Positions 13,064 through 26,314 of a stretch of DNA of 64,000 nucleotides are shown here, in pieces. The first letter of the stretch is position 1, and each line of letters opens with the position of its first letter. A model generated the notes under the pieces. The model worked only from the letters and a program-made list of their open reading frames with translations, ran no database searches and had not been told where the DNA came from. Source of the stretch: Antedon bifida (lineage: Eukaryota > Echinodermata > Crinoidea > Comatulida > Antedonidae); contig OY727098.1 of NCBI GenBank assembly GCA_963402885.1, forward strand, positions 22,120,717 through 22,184,716, read 5' to 3'. The position numbers and the translations under genes are program-made.

Positions 13064-13190
13064 AGTCGCGTGCAAATGCGACTCTACAGCTCACTATGTC
13101 GGTCGGTCGGTCGGTCGGTCGGTCGGTCGGTCGGTAAACACTAACTCAAATCTGAGCACGCGACTACAGCCATGTATATGGCCTTGTTAA
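13064..13190 (+). mobile_element. Helentron-like short element (HINE/DINE style), complete copy
   Basis: Left end: AGTCGCGTGC at 13064-13073, which continues into a near-hairpin (AGTCGCGT, GCAA, ATGCGACT). Then comes a fixed TCTACAGCTCACTAT block, a (GTCG)n microsatellite at 13098-13134 and an A-rich spacer. GCACGCGACT at 13156-13165 is the exact reverse complement of the left end. Outside that lies a 14-bp palindrome, GCCATGTATATGGC (13169-13182), and the copy ends CTTGTTA. Inverted subterminal repeats, a GTCY-type microsatellite core and a 3' palindrome are the described build of Helentron-associated elements such as DINE-1. It has no coding capacity. Confidence 0.75.
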
Positions 13191-16100
13191 TATTACAATT
13201 ACTATTACAGATAAGATTAATAATTACAGTTTACACATAATTTAAAACTGAGCATGCCAAATCAACATATAGATTGCGACCAAAGTACACATTGCCGCTT
13301 TTAAGGCAGATTTAGTTTGTATGACATCCCCCCCCCCCCCCCCCAAAAAAAAATCCCACCACCCCCGACTTGACACTCAAAGCTATTGGAGAAAATGTTG
13401 TCACTCTTGTTTTTATCACTGACTCTTGCTCATAATCTCATCGTTTATAAATTCATTATCTATTTCTCTCTTTTGTTGAAAATATATATCATATCCTCGT
13501 CTAGGCTCTAGACCGAGATTAGTCAAAGGATAAATATTTTGGAACATATGGGGTTTACTTGAGCTCACTATTTTCAGACAAAAATCGGTGGACTTAACAT
13601 AAAAAGACAATAACTACCGACATGTTGCAAGTCTAATTATCTCCATGAAATGCATACAAAAATATAATACATGCCTATATAATATTTATAGACGGTAAAG
13701 ATGGGAAAAGTGAGAATGAGAAAATTATAGGTCATCCAACCAAAATTCGCTCCCAGAATCCTCTGCTTGATGTGAATAAGATAATGATGGAAATAATAAC
13801 AAAAGTCACGTTCCACAAAGCAATACTAGACAATATACATCATTAATTAGTGTAATTTGTGTTTTGCAATTTTGCAGACAGTTTCAAGTCCCATGATATG
13901 GTGTTAATCTAAAATACAATCATGATTGATAATTGTGGTGTGGTTAATATAACGGTAGTACAATAATGCAGTAAACATCATTTAAATGTGGATTCAATTA
14001 TCTTTTTAAAATTTATATTATGTTAATCAATTGTGTCGTAGGAAATATTCTCAGTGAAACCAGCTGTGGTTCTCAGCATATCAGATATTCATCTAGGGTA
14101 TATTTTAGACATTTTAAAAATAGCAACATTGGTGCAGTATCACTGTGTGCAAATTATTGATTTGTAAGTTTCAAACAATAAACCACAATTGTCCAGACTG
14201 TCTCATATTCCTTATTGACTCCATCGTGATATTTACAATACTGAGTGGAGTATCCGGCTAGTTGGCGCACCTTGATGCATACAGTTTTTTTCTGGATATG
14301 ATTGTTATTTTATGGGAAGACTTCCGTATTTTACTAAACTCAATGTATTAAGACTACATTCCTATTTCAGATTGACTGTAAGAGTTACACTATTCTGAAA
14401 TTTATATCAAGTGGGTATATAAACTCCTAAAATAACTGTTATAATTCGTGTTATCTCTCAATACAATTTCTCCCGATATTTTGGATAAACAAAGTAAATA
14501 AATCAAATAAAATATTCCGATATGTATACATTTATGTATTCTATTGCTATAATGTAGGATAACATAAAACGTACTAATATCGGTCCGTTTATAATTTGTT
14601 TGAAAAGTGAAATAAATTAATTAGTCACGCCTGACTGATGCCAATATCTTTTTGATTTTTAATAGCGCCCTCTATTGTTTGATGTATTTTTCAAAATGCT
14701 ATAGCCCCCTCTATAGTTTGAAAATAAATATATTTTTAAAAACCTCCCAATATTCCATTTTGGAAAAAAACTTCAAATGATTTGCAGTAACTGAGAAGAA
14801 CATAAAGTGGGCATTGCCTGGCAAACGAATGTAGTGAATTGTCTCATAGGTAACATCATAGTATGTGAAAAATCTAATCATCAATTTACACAACTCTATA
14901 TCAATTAATATCAGTTGATGGGTCTTGGAGTAGGCTGACATTACAGACGGACAGAAAAGCTTGCCAATCTTACCATATGAAGGATCTGAGGTCTTGTTTA
15001 CAGAAACCAAAAAAAACAATCCGGTAATTCTAAATTATACTATATCACTATTTATAATCTTTGCTTTTGTCAATGTCAAGACGCAAAGACCCTAAACGCT
15101 TTGGAAGTAATATTGATGCATCAATGATAAATTACTGACAGACAAGTCAGTCGCCTACAATCGTTTTATATGACGAAATACATTGGGTGTCGCGCTCATT
15201 GATACCCGATTGATCGATGCTCTGTTATCACCGATAACATCATTAAAAATTCATATATTAAATCTCATCATCAGCCCGAACTCGTAATGATTATTATTAT
15301 TAATTATAACCATAATTTGTCGCCACTCCGACCTTTTCAAAAGCTGTTGAGCCTTTCTTTTCTTTCCATTTTAAAAATAATTAACATATTTTAGTCTGCT
15401 ATACCACAACGTGTATAAAGTGCAAAGATCGTTGATTTTAGTACGACCTATCCCCACCCAAAAATGTAAAAAGAAATGGTGTATATTATTTAGGCTAATA
15501 ATTTAAAATCAAGTTAATTTACAACATAGCTATACGCCGCGTACGTTATTAACATTGTCTAATCAGATTACAATATGTTTATATAATGTGTAAGGAGATG
15601 TGTATGTGGATTTAAGGCAAGTAGACCTAATGGATCATGTCAGAAAGTGTTTAAATATATTCACTCTTTAAGAAGGTTTGAAGTTATTATACATCAAAAG
15701 GCTGAACAAAATGAAAATACTGTTGGTAACAGTGCCTAGATCTAAATAGAGATACAAAATAAGCAAAACACTTATTCAAAACGATAAAGTAAAACATATT
15801 CAAAGCAAGAGTTTTGATATATTTATATAAATATTATTATTTTAATTTAAGATAATAGTTATATTTCATTCATAAAACATATCTCCTGTATCATATACAT
15901 CTTATATAAAGATATTGCAAATTCATTTAATCGCACACCTCTATGATTATTAAAATGAAATCATGCGTATTTTACCGTAAAATCTAATTAGATTCATCTC
16001 AATGTTTGTGTTGAAAAAATTAACATTTTTATTCTGACATCATCAGAAATAATCACATATATCTTTCCACGATTATCGTTTATAAATTATTTATTATAAA

Positions 16101-19100
16101 TTTGTTAATTATATGAATTAGTTGGTTATACTGGGTGGTTTGAAATTACTCTGATGGCCTATGACATATTCAACTCCAGAATAAGCTGATTGATTACGTT
16201 ATCAATGCTAGCTACGATCTTACTTATTAACTTTTGAACGTAATGGTTGCGTTATTTTTGTTAACATTCAACTTATGAATTATGCATTTAGCTGCTGGCT
16301 ATATCGACGCTAGATTGATTATTGATGACTGATAGCGAAAATAATGATGAAGCACAAGTAATATTATGTATACAAATATACACGTCGTACAATATTATAC
16401 TATACATACTATACTAATGCAAAATGATAAACAGATAAACTTATAGTGTTAAATACTTAACGGCAATCGTTGCTACTAATTATCAGTTTATGGTGTCAGG
16501 ATGTACCCCGATGTGGGCCTACGTAGAGAACCATAGAACCGGGTTTAAAATGCTGGTCAACAATACTTTACTTTGCTGTTACGATAATGCTTTACTATTT
16601 TAGTTCCGGGATTGCGTAAACTTTCCCGAAGGCTTTTAAGAAAATCCGAGAGATTGCAAGTTAACTGATAGTGCATAGCTTTCTGGGGTGGTACAGTTTC
16701 CCAATGCTTCCGTCCTCTTGATAATAACTGCCTAAAAACACACAATAAAGTCAATGGGTGTCGAACCAAGGGCTCCAAAAAGCTGTAAACTCATTCAGAC
16801 AAAGATCTGGCTTTCAGAAAACTGTTGATATTTAAAAAGAAATAATAGAAATTTGAAACCAGGATCTACCCTTTAAGTCATTTTCAGTCGTCACGGCCTG
16901 ATAAGTAGTCGACCAAGCATTACGACCCAAGAAAATGTATTCTCCTCCTATAATATCTGTTGCATGACGTCGTTCATTGGAATTGTCTGAACTTGCTAAT
17001 TGTGTCATTTATACAGTAAGTGTTATTTGTTTAAAGTTCTTGATAAAAATAATCTAAGGCACATATGCTACTACGTAGTAGAATGTGTAAAATGTTGTAT
17101 CTGTACAAATATGTAGTATTAAGTGATGTTTAGAGTTGAAATAAAATATATTAAAGCAGTACAAGCAATTCTAGAATATCAATATTGCTGGTTATAAATT
17201 AAATGTTATACAAAAATGTCTTAGTTGCAATATAATCAGAGCAGCTGGTAGTTCAAGGAGGTATATGAATCGATTTCAAACACCAAAGAAACGAATAATA
17301 ACCTAAAATAATAAATATTAATTTTGTTCATAATTACAAATCAATGTTCACCTGCTCAAATAGGAATCTATAATTATAAGAAAATAGACCTTAATAATTG
17401 TATGTTATTGGACCAAACTCCTAAGCCTAGTAATTGTGGGATTTTGTTGAATTGAGTGAATTATTTTTGTTGTAAGTAATTTAGGAAATAATAGTTTTTT
17501 AAATCTATTCTCGCTGCATTAGTTCAGTTCAATCTAGTTCAATTTGCACACTTCTTCTTCTTAAGAAGATTATTTATATATTCATAAAACTAATAATACC
17601 ATAATCTGCATTTATTTGAATTTGTATTCATCGTGCTATGAATGTTTGGTTTCATTTTACTTACATAACATGGACTAAATCAAGTTTCTGTATTGTTGTT
17701 GAATTAGAAGTCATCATTATAATTTACACATGATTCAATCTGGTATTTATAGTGTATGTTCTTAAATGTATCCGAATTTCAAATTACATGCTATTATCAA
17801 ATTTGCAGTAATCAAAACTTTGTTTCGATAGGAAGTTATTTTCTTGCCTTAACTTCGTATACTGAGTATTAATTTTCGTGGATCTTAAAGAAATCCTGAA
17901 TTCAATTACAACTTTTGTGGAAAAGTGAGTAATTTATTGTTGAATGCATTCATATTTTTAATTTTAATAATCTAAATAGAAATATTAAACTTTTAAATGT
18001 CACAATGATTAGGCCTTTGAAAGCATTGGTAGGCAATAATTGAGAATATTTAATTGTTAATGCAGATACAACAAGTTATATGCTGCAGGGCGATGTGCAT
18101 GTTAAAAGATTAGTAGAATAATTGAATTTACTTTAAAAATTAAAAGGATGAATAGATATATTTAAAGTGACTGTAATGCATTTCTCTTTATATGAATATT
18201 GTCCATATTCATGTATTGGAGGAAAAAATACTTTTTCTATTTTTAAGCAAGTTTGAAATTGCATGCAATACCATTAAATGAAGAGAGACGTCAATATAAT
18301 AAATATTAATTAATAGACAAGAATAGATTTTGTTCAAATCAGAATAATAATTGTTATGAATGTGTAATATCTGTATCATGTAATTCATTTAATTTGGTTT
18401 TCATGATGTTTCCGCACTGTTTAATTACTAACTAATTAATTTCCAGTATAATAGTATATAGTTTCACTATAAAGACATTTTTTAATTTTTAGAATATAAT
18501 TACTTCTGTGTACACATGTTTAATTTGTGCACAGTCTGCAATCTGATTGTTGTCGGGTCAGCTCAAGAGCTGTTAATCGGTTTACAAGTCTGGTCTTTAT
18601 AGATGAAAAACTTTCTGAGGTTTGTCGATCAATAGCGAATCTTACTCGAACCCTCTCTTAATCCTGCGTATGTAATTTATAGCCATCGTATAGTGTTGTA
18701 TATAAAATACAGGAAAAGTATATCGTTATAATGTAATTATAATCATCTGGAATTGTTTGTAGCAGTTATCTTTGATTTGCATTATCTAGAAATATCCGTC
18801 GAAATATCCGTTTCAATAGCGGCTTATTATTTTAAGTAACACAAGATAAATATAATTGCATACTGAAGTAATTACAAATGAGCTTTCATCAATCAGCGAT
18901 AAATAATAGCGGATATGTAGAATTGATGAAGCTAGCTCGCGAAATCTTCATTTGATAAATAATGTCAAATTCAAATCAAGATTGGTCATGATATCGGGAT
19001 ACAGTGCAGAAAAATCATTTAAAAACAAAATCGTCATATGGTAGATATAAAAAACAGTGGTTTTTACAAGATTTAAAAAAAAATAGTGAGCTTTTTGTAA

Positions 19101-19620
19101 GCTAATAATTACAAGTAAAAGAAAAGGCCTAAATAAGTCAAGCCAATGGTTTTATAACAAATATTTTAAGTCGTATCAAGAGTGAAGTGATCCAGTACAA
19201 CCAGACTTCATCGGATCATTGATCCGATAGAATCTCATTTATGCCTTGTGGCGAGCGAGATCTTGTCGAACTGTAAAGTTACATCCTTATCGGGATTTTT
19301 ATATATAGACGATGTATCTCTTCCACATATATTACTGGCATATCGTTTGCTTTACTTTTTTAAATATTATCTGAATAGAAGAACATGGTTCTGAGGAGTC
19401 GATGAGATACCTCTTATTAGGTCAGTTCGAAATGTGTTCCGCTGGTGATTAGCATCGAGCGACGATATCAAAGGCGAGGATTGAATTGTATTTAGGAATT
19501 ACTTATCTTCATAATTATCTATTTTATATCTAATTTTAAGTTCAAATTACATGAATACCTTGTTTCTACTACTATTGTTTGAAGTTAATACTATATCTGT
19601 TTTAAGTTAAATTATAACTG
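13190..19620. other. Intergenic AT-rich DNA, no gene seen
   Basis: Long unique-looking AT-rich stretch. A run of 17 C then 9 A sits at 13328-13353. Minus-strand frames at 14711-15019 (102 codons) and 16557-16778 (73 codons) have no recognisable domain and no supporting exons. I see no promoter or RNA gene. Confidence 0.5.
14663..14720 (+). repeat. Degenerate 39-bp tandem duplication
   Basis: TAGCGCCCTCTATTGTTTGA at 14663 recurs 39 bp later as TAGCCCCCTCTATAGTTTGA. The unit is GC-richer than its surroundings. Confidence 0.6.
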
Positions 19621-19624
19621 CATT

Positions 19625-19835
19625 CGTTAAGTTAAATGCCTTTTTTTGTTTATTATTTTTTTTATTTTTATTTATTTTTTATTTATATATATATTTTATT
19701 TATTTATTTTTATTTATTTATTTTTATTTTTACATGTTACTTCCAGTGGGGTACCCATTTTCTCATTTATTATCTATTATTTTAGAAAATATTAACTGTG
19801 AGAAATAAATGTTTTATTGACTGATTGATTGATCT
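19625..19835 (+). mobile_element. LINE 3' tail with T-rich run and GATT microsatellite
   Basis: A long T/A-rich run (19640-19733) is followed by a GC-richer block, AATAAATG near 19805, and a terminal ATTGATTGATTGAT repeat at about 19818-19832. A simple-repeat tail after an AATAAA-like signal is typical of CR1/L2-type LINE ends. No coding part is attached. Confidence 0.4.
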
Positions 19836-21360
19836 TTTGTTAAAATAGTATTGACATGTGTTGCTTCTTTTCTTAGAATCTTTCTGGATAGGAAACATTA
19901 GCCATGCTCGTAGCTTCGTCGTTTTGTCGTCGATTACAGTTTGCTACTGGAGATGTGTAGGACTTCTGTGTCTATATAGTTGGCCTATGTCGAAAAGTTA
20001 GACTGTTATATCCTAATATCAAATTGGAATAACAGCTCAATGCATGTTGAATAACATTTAAAACACAGATATTATAAATTCTGTATATAAATTATGAGTA
20101 TATGCATTATCAAGTTATAGTGCATGCTCACGTGCACATTATAAACATAAATTATTTAAATTATGAATTATAAATATGTACGATGTTTTACAGTATTACA
20201 AAATATATATTTGACTATTCACTACAAAGTTCGATGTAATATTTAGTTACGTTGATTCTATTCTATTTAATTAGATTGACGCTAACAGTCGAGTCAAATC
20301 CCATTGGTCTTTTATTCACAGTTTGCCTACTATTAACTTTTCATCTTATACGCATATACTTGTTAAATTCCATGCTAATTTGTACCGTTGCAGATTTCAT
20401 TTCCTCGTTAAAAAGCAATCTCGTCTACGAATGAAAGGGAATGTTCTCAGAGAAGATCGTAGAGAAAGAAAAAAAAATCGCTTTATTGCTGTATATAACA
20501 CAATTAAAGGTCGACGTCCGTCGGACTCGATGTGGTGCCGGTTATTCAAATCTGAAATGAAACATGGGTATAGAATAATAGTATTGTAAAGTAGTAATGG
20601 TTCTAGAAATAGTATTAGCCTACAGCAGAAAGCCTTTTCTCTCATTCAAGAAAATAAAAACATTGATAGGACAGTGACTCGGTCAATATGGCAATTTACA
20701 CTATTTCACGTGTATCATAACAGTAATATAATCTAATTAAATAATGTCGGAACGTAAACTATTTAAACTTCATGTGTGAATCGCTGTGTGTTAATGGAGT
20801 TATGTATTGTAAACCTACTGTACCATTGTTATACTGTATTGCTTACTAATGGTGGGAATGTCAGGCCGGTTGTATCTTTCAGCTCTACACATTTTCTCTG
20901 AACTATCCAGGATGTCCCTACATTCATCCCTCCAATAGGAAACCTATTTCTCGCAGTTTGCAATGAACAAATTGACTTTTTTTAAATACAATGTGCAATC
21001 GTATAGATTAACATTAAAATTCATGTTGAAATGATTAAAGTCAGCTGGCACAAAATATCAGTAGAAACGATTGTTAACATAACAACTGTAATAACAATTT
21101 AAGAACACCCTACCAACAAGTATAGTGGTAATCATTTCGAATTTATCGGCACAAGGTTTGCAAGTTTTGCAAGTAGATTTTTCTTCCAAGATAAAAGATA
21201 CCTTCTGTAAGTTTGAGCAAATTCGGGAACAAAATTGACTACATTGACAAGTCTTTGGGGTGTTCGCATTCCTAAAAACAAGATTTGCGAATAATCAAAG
21301 AATTTTGCCATCACAATATTTCGAAACAAGTAGGCATACGTGCTGGATAGGATTGGACGA
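19836..21360. other. Intergenic DNA, no gene seen
   Basis: Overlapping frames of 60-88 codons at 20252-20645 occur on both strands. They look like chance openings: none has a domain, exon partners or family resemblance. Confidence 0.45.
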
Positions 21361-21366
21361 AACTTA

Positions 21367-21440
21367 ACTGAGGAGTTTGGAATTCGCTGAAAAACAAAAA
21401 GCAAGCAATATTTCGGACATATCGCTAGACACCGCAGGGT
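21367..21440 (+). mobile_element. LINE fragment, copy 1 of a pair
   Basis: About 70 bp are nearly identical to 23861-23930 (shared start ACTGAGGAGTTTGGAATTCG, shared end TTTCGGACATATCGCTAGAC). In one frame the copies carry YFGHIAR-like residues, a signature of the C-terminal part of non-LTR reverse transcriptases. This copy ends soon after that motif. Confidence 0.5.
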
Positions 21441-23860
21441 CCCGCAATTTTACCTATGCTGCACTGAATATTATACAGTATATTCTATTACGCATAACAG
21501 ACACAATTCGGCACTACGTATGCTTATAGTCATAGGATGGTATATTATATCAACTTAACGTGTTATGTCGTTGCGTTTGCGCGGGCTTTTTAAAAGTCGA
21601 ATGTTGGTAACATTATCTTCTATCACAAAGATCACCTATAATTCTTGTAAGTGACGAATTAAAGACTAGTTATATTATTCAATTTTGTTAATGTATTCAC
21701 ATTGAAGTTGATGTGACAACTCATAAGTTTATTCAATTGATACGGTATTAAAAAAATGTATGATCAAAGAAAGATAATTATTCAATTTGCTGAATTGAGT
21801 AAGCGTAGTATTTGATCTGAATGATGGTGTATTTACTATACTTGACCACGCTTCAACGTCGTGCTACTTTACTGAGTACCTTGTTATTTATAAAATCGTA
21901 TTGCAAAATTATCATTATTTCAATAGCCATGGTAAGAAATCGGTCGGATGTATACGTACTGTACGTAATTTGTATACTAAATTAGACTTAAATAACATCT
22001 GTCGGCTATTTTGGTCACCCGCTCCCACGTATTTCTAAAGGTATTTTATGCGGAATAGTAATAAACACATTTAGTGTATTCATTCAAAGGTTAATGCCAT
22101 GCTTACTACACACGACCCTTCAATGGATAGCGCAACAAGAAATAGTCTGCAGTATCGTTTCTTCTGAAAGCACCCTTTCCTTCCATATATGACTTAGATC
22201 TCATGACAATACAGCCCATGTAAGATTGTGATTGGTGAGTGTAATCTCACACTTCCCTGACAATATTCAGTAGCCATTTTTAAAAGGTGTTTTTGAAACA
22301 CTTTTCTACCAACCTGCTAGACATAATTCGGTATGATAATCGACTGAATAATAATATCCTTAACAGACGTGTATATATCATCTTTTTCCTAAGCCAAGTA
22401 ATTTTTCATTAATAGTAAGTAATGAGAAGCAAAAATAAACACTTTTTTTTAGTCACATTCTTTATTCATCTCACGTGGGGCAATTTCAAAAAGATGACTG
22501 AATTATTTAAAAAATAATAATTTTCGTCTGTCTTACATACGATATTAGAGACAATGTGGAAATAGGGCATGTCCTGGTGTTTTAATATTATTTACATTTA
22601 CCTAAAATATAATCGAAAACATGATAACTGAAAAAAAAAACCAAGAAAATTAATCTTTAATTTAATCAAGCTTTGTCCTACTTTCAAACTAAATGATTTT
22701 TATAATGAAATAATACTGTACGTTACAATTATGAACAATAGACTTTATTTTCTTAATCAATACTCCTCATAGTTGTCTAATCAATAATCCTCATAGTTTT
22801 CGAATCAATAATAATCCCTAAACAAGAAACCGAAAGTTAGATTATTCGTTGGAACAAACAGTAGTAATTCTAAGCCGATATGGCCTAAAAAATATTATTA
22901 TTAGAATAATATAGTATTTCCTTTCCAGTTTTGAACTGAATTTAAATACACGAAGCAAAAGATTAGACTAAGGCAGGCCTGACGGAAAAATCAAGTCTTG
23001 ATTGATCACTGACGGAAAAATCAAGTCTTGAATTTCGAGTGAACAGTCAGAGAGGTTGCCTGTCAAATATTACGTAAACAAGCTCATTAAATTCGTACAT
23101 TTTCTACTTAAAGTATTTGGTTTAAAAATTACGAATTACAATTTCATGAGACATCGTATGCATCCTACAGCAGGGGCCTCCAAATACATACATGTTTGGT
23201 CCAGGTAAAATAATAATGTGTATGTTTAAACTGGAAAAACGTATAGTTCCGTATTTTACGTAAAAAATAGGATGAATCCGATAGAAATGAACTACCGTAT
23301 GCTTTTGAAATAATACCATAATTTAAACTACGAGGAGTTAAACGTTGTAACTGAAGTTAGCGAAACATTCTTCACTACGCACATTAATGATAATATATTG
23401 TATAGGATTATAACACAGATAGGCCTAGTCACATTAAACATACCTAATGACGTCATTTGTTAAATGAACTTCTTTATAAATATACCTCAATTACAGAAGA
23501 AGAGTTTCATATTGCAAGACTGAAAATTAGAATGTAATGCTGCAATATTTTTAATGGCCCATTTCAGTGAAATTATAATCTTATTAAATAAATTACCATT
23601 CAATGATTAACTCTGTTTGTTGTCCCCAGATGAACGTGTTATTTAATTTATATGGAAAATGTTCAACGCGCACCAACGTGACAAAATTTAGTTAGTAATT
23701 AGCCTTAATAAAACAAGTAGCAAGTCGGCGACAATAAATGCGCAACCTCCTATTCGGGTTCTAGTTTTATATTTATCTATATGTATGGTCTACTGCATTA
23801 TGTTCACATTGTAAATAAGTAACAACATTATTTTCTCTAGCAAAGAAAAATGTTATCCCC
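21441..23860. other. Intergenic AT-rich DNA, no gene seen
   Basis: No protein family, RNA gene or complete transposon is visible. A degenerate repeat of TCAATAxTCCTCATAGTT lies near 22757-22810, and a clear 30-bp tandem duplication starts at 22979. Confidence 0.45.
22979..23032 (+). repeat. 30-bp tandem duplication
   Basis: CTGACGGAAAAATCAAGTCT TGA occurs at 22979 and again exactly 30 bp later at 23009 with no mismatch over the 24-bp core. It looks recent. Confidence 0.85.
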
Positions 23861-24055
23861 ACTGAGGAGTTTGGAATTCGTTGAAAAACAAAAAGCGAGC
23901 AATATTTCGGACATATCGCTAGACATCGGCGACTAGAACAAGACATTTGATGGGAGCTGAAGCAAACAATCATGATATGAGGAAGATGAGATGGAAGGAC
24001 GGAGTACGGTAGCACAGCAAAGACTGGTTGAACATCAAACAGACCCTTCTACGTG
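23861..24055 (+). mobile_element. LINE reverse-transcriptase C-terminal fragment, copy 2 of a pair
   Basis: This longer copy of the fragment at 21367 reads EQYFGHIARHRRLEQDI in one frame, then further residues resembling the basic tail (MRKMRWKDGV) in a neighbouring frame, so at least one frameshift has occurred. The layout FGHIAR, basic stretch, RW.DG is typical of the end of non-LTR retrotransposon ORF2. Confidence 0.6.
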
Positions 24056-24865
24056 TCCAGTTTTCTTCCAAATTTTAACATGTTCTTGCTCATACATTTA
24101 TTTTCCGTAATTGTCATTTCATGTTTCATTACGTCATCATGTCAGAAAATTAGAAAGAAAAGACAAATGTTATCCTCACTTACATTTTGATTTTCTTACC
24201 ATGTTCCCTGTTACAGTTACCGCAATATAATAATCGTTACCAGTTACAAAAAATATTTTTATTAAATGAATAAAATAGATAAGTTATTTATAGCTCACTG
24301 TAATCTCACTCTTGAATCTCGCATCTTGTAAACATGTATAATCAACGAAACGCGCTATCACTTGTCGACAATCTAGCTAATTGAAGGAACATGTTAACAA
24401 TAATTTATCCAAATTTAAGACACGCATTTTGTCGTCGGTAAACATGACCGTAACAGCAACAATTGTCTCCATAGTATAATATAATGAATGTACTAAACCT
24501 AATTTCTTCTAATTTCTTTCATCATTGTGAGGCAACATTCTACCATGGTATGGGTATCAAATAATGGATGAACCAAATAAAGATTTACAAGTACATGGCA
24601 CTAACGCAATAACAAACCATCCTTTTATCAAAACGTACACAAATTGAAACTAACTGTGGAAATAATAATGCCGGAAGATGGAAAACGTCAATTTAAGCAT
24701 GAGTGAGAATAGGTATGAAAGTACTTTCCTGGATAGGAAAGAGTGTAGGCCAAGTATTGTCTTGATTTTCCTGGTTAGGCACTAGGTAAGAGGGTAGACG
24801 TGGTTATTCACGCATGATATTCTCTCTCTGGAATATTATGAATACCTCTTAGCCTCGCTATATAG
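24056..24865. other. Intergenic AT-rich DNA, no gene seen
   Basis: No feature could be supported in this stretch. Confidence 0.45.
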
Positions 24866-24869
24866 GCAT

Positions 24870-25240
24870 TCTTCTTCTTCAGGATTTGTCAGTCTACAGC
24901 AGGACATATCCCTTCTTCAAATCTCTCCATTTACTTCTCTCGACTTACTATTCTATTCTCAACCAGTTGTTCATTTTTGTTTGCCTCTTTTCCTTTTCCC
25001 TATTCTTGGTTGCCAACCCGTAAGCCTACTTGTCCATCTATTGCCCTGGAGTCTTGGGACGTGACCTGTCCATCTCCATTTATTTTTAGCAATTCTTGAA
25101 GCACATCTCTGTTTTTTTAATCTTTCCCTAGGAAAGTATCTGGTATCTGTCCATTATTTTTTTCCATAGCATACTGGGAACTTAACTTATCCTTGTTTTT
25201 CTCGGTAAAGCATAGGCATCAATAAAGCCCTATTATTTTT
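24870..25240 (-). mobile_element. LINE ORF2 C-terminal fragment
   Basis: The minus strand encodes KWRWTGHVPRLQGNRWTSRL followed by a basic QPRIGKRKRG segment and, at the low-coordinate end, a stretch resembling the final residues of a LINE ORF2. The GHV.R....RW.....W.PR..KR.RG pattern is diagnostic for the region after the reverse-transcriptase domain. Stops interrupt it, so it is dead. It is GC-richer than its flanks. Confidence 0.7.
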
Positions 25241-26205
25241 CACACGGTATAAAATGCATGAAGGTAGGCCATTATTTTCATCGTGGTAGATATGACGGAA
25301 ATTACTATTTTTCTCCTCGTAGATGATACATGATGATTAGTAATGAATGGTTCAACGAATACTAAACATTTCATATATGTTTTACATCAGCTCAATCCTA
25401 AAGTAAATTTAATTATTATTCAATAGATTAGCCGAAAACATGAATGATTGTATGTATGTATGTATTTTCTTAAATAATAACCACTGCAAACTTTTCTATA
25501 CTTACATGATAACATGTTATATTACCATGGCGTTAAACTAATTTTACAAGTCTACATCACCGTGAGTTGATTATTTCATTAGGCCTTGAGTAGGCCTACT
25601 AGATTCTCATTAATTTACTTGAACCGAATGCTGATGTCATATTCAAGTATGGAAGCATTATATCAAAAATAAATGTTTTAATATATATGTATATATAAAA
25701 GGTTGTCTTTTAAGTGGCTTTTATAGCAAATTAATATAGATATAAAGACAATTTTTAATGAATAATTGTCTTTTTCTAAGAATTATATATTAAATGACGC
25801 GTTTGTTAATCTGACGTCTTGTCATAATTGATTTGTTTCACGACAAATTATTACCATCGATTCATCTTGATAGAATAATAACTAAGGTAGTAATTAGTCA
25901 ATATCTAGTGGACTTTAACATACAACAATAAATATTAACAAAATAATCATCTTTTATCAATCGTCGTATATAGTGTTGCCGACGAACTCCCAGTATTATA
26001 TCAGCACACAAGAAGCTTCATGCATGGATCTAGGATTTAAGCTATGTTCATAAGCTGTTGGGAGTGGCTTAATATTTACAATATTTTAATAGATGAACAG
26101 AATCCGGGACGCATTATTTTTTTCCTATTACCTTAAGGCAGAAAATATAGAGGGCGTGCATATATTATGAATATTCATGATGTATGTCTGAGCTCATCCG
26201 GGAAA
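25241..26205. other. Intergenic AT-rich DNA, no gene seen
   Basis: Only short TG/TA simple repeats (about 25450-25467 and 25680-25698) were noticed. Confidence 0.45.
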
Positions 26206-26210
26206 TTATT

Positions 26211-26312
26211 AGTCGCGTGCAAACGCGACTCTACAGCTCACTATGACGGTTGGTCGGTAAAAACTAACTAAAATTTGCGCACGCGACTGCAGCCATGTAT
26301 ATGGCCTTGTTA
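26211..26312 (+). mobile_element. Helentron-like short element, complete copy with short core
   Basis: This copy has the perfect left hairpin AGTCGCGT-GCAA-ACGCGACT (26211-26230), the TCTACAGCTCACTAT block, only about two GGTC-like units, then GCACGCGACT at 26279-26288 and the palindrome GCCATGTATATGGC at 26292-26305, ending CTTGTTAT. Flanks are T on both sides, as expected for insertion between two Ts. Compared with 13064 the microsatellite has shrunk, but both ends are the same. Confidence 0.78.
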
Positions 26313-26314
26313 TT

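Noticed and set aside
14711-15019. 102-codon minus-strand open frame
   Set aside because: No domain, no exon partners, and composition like the AT-rich flanks. It may lie in unclassified repeat DNA.
16557-16778. 73-codon minus-strand frame in a GC-richer patch, with a B-box-like GGTTCGACACC near 16756
   Set aside because: No A box at the right distance and no tRNA fold. The protein reading has no recognised family.
20252-20645. Overlapping frames of 60-88 codons on both strands
   Set aside because: Mutually overlapping openings without family resemblance. They look like chance.
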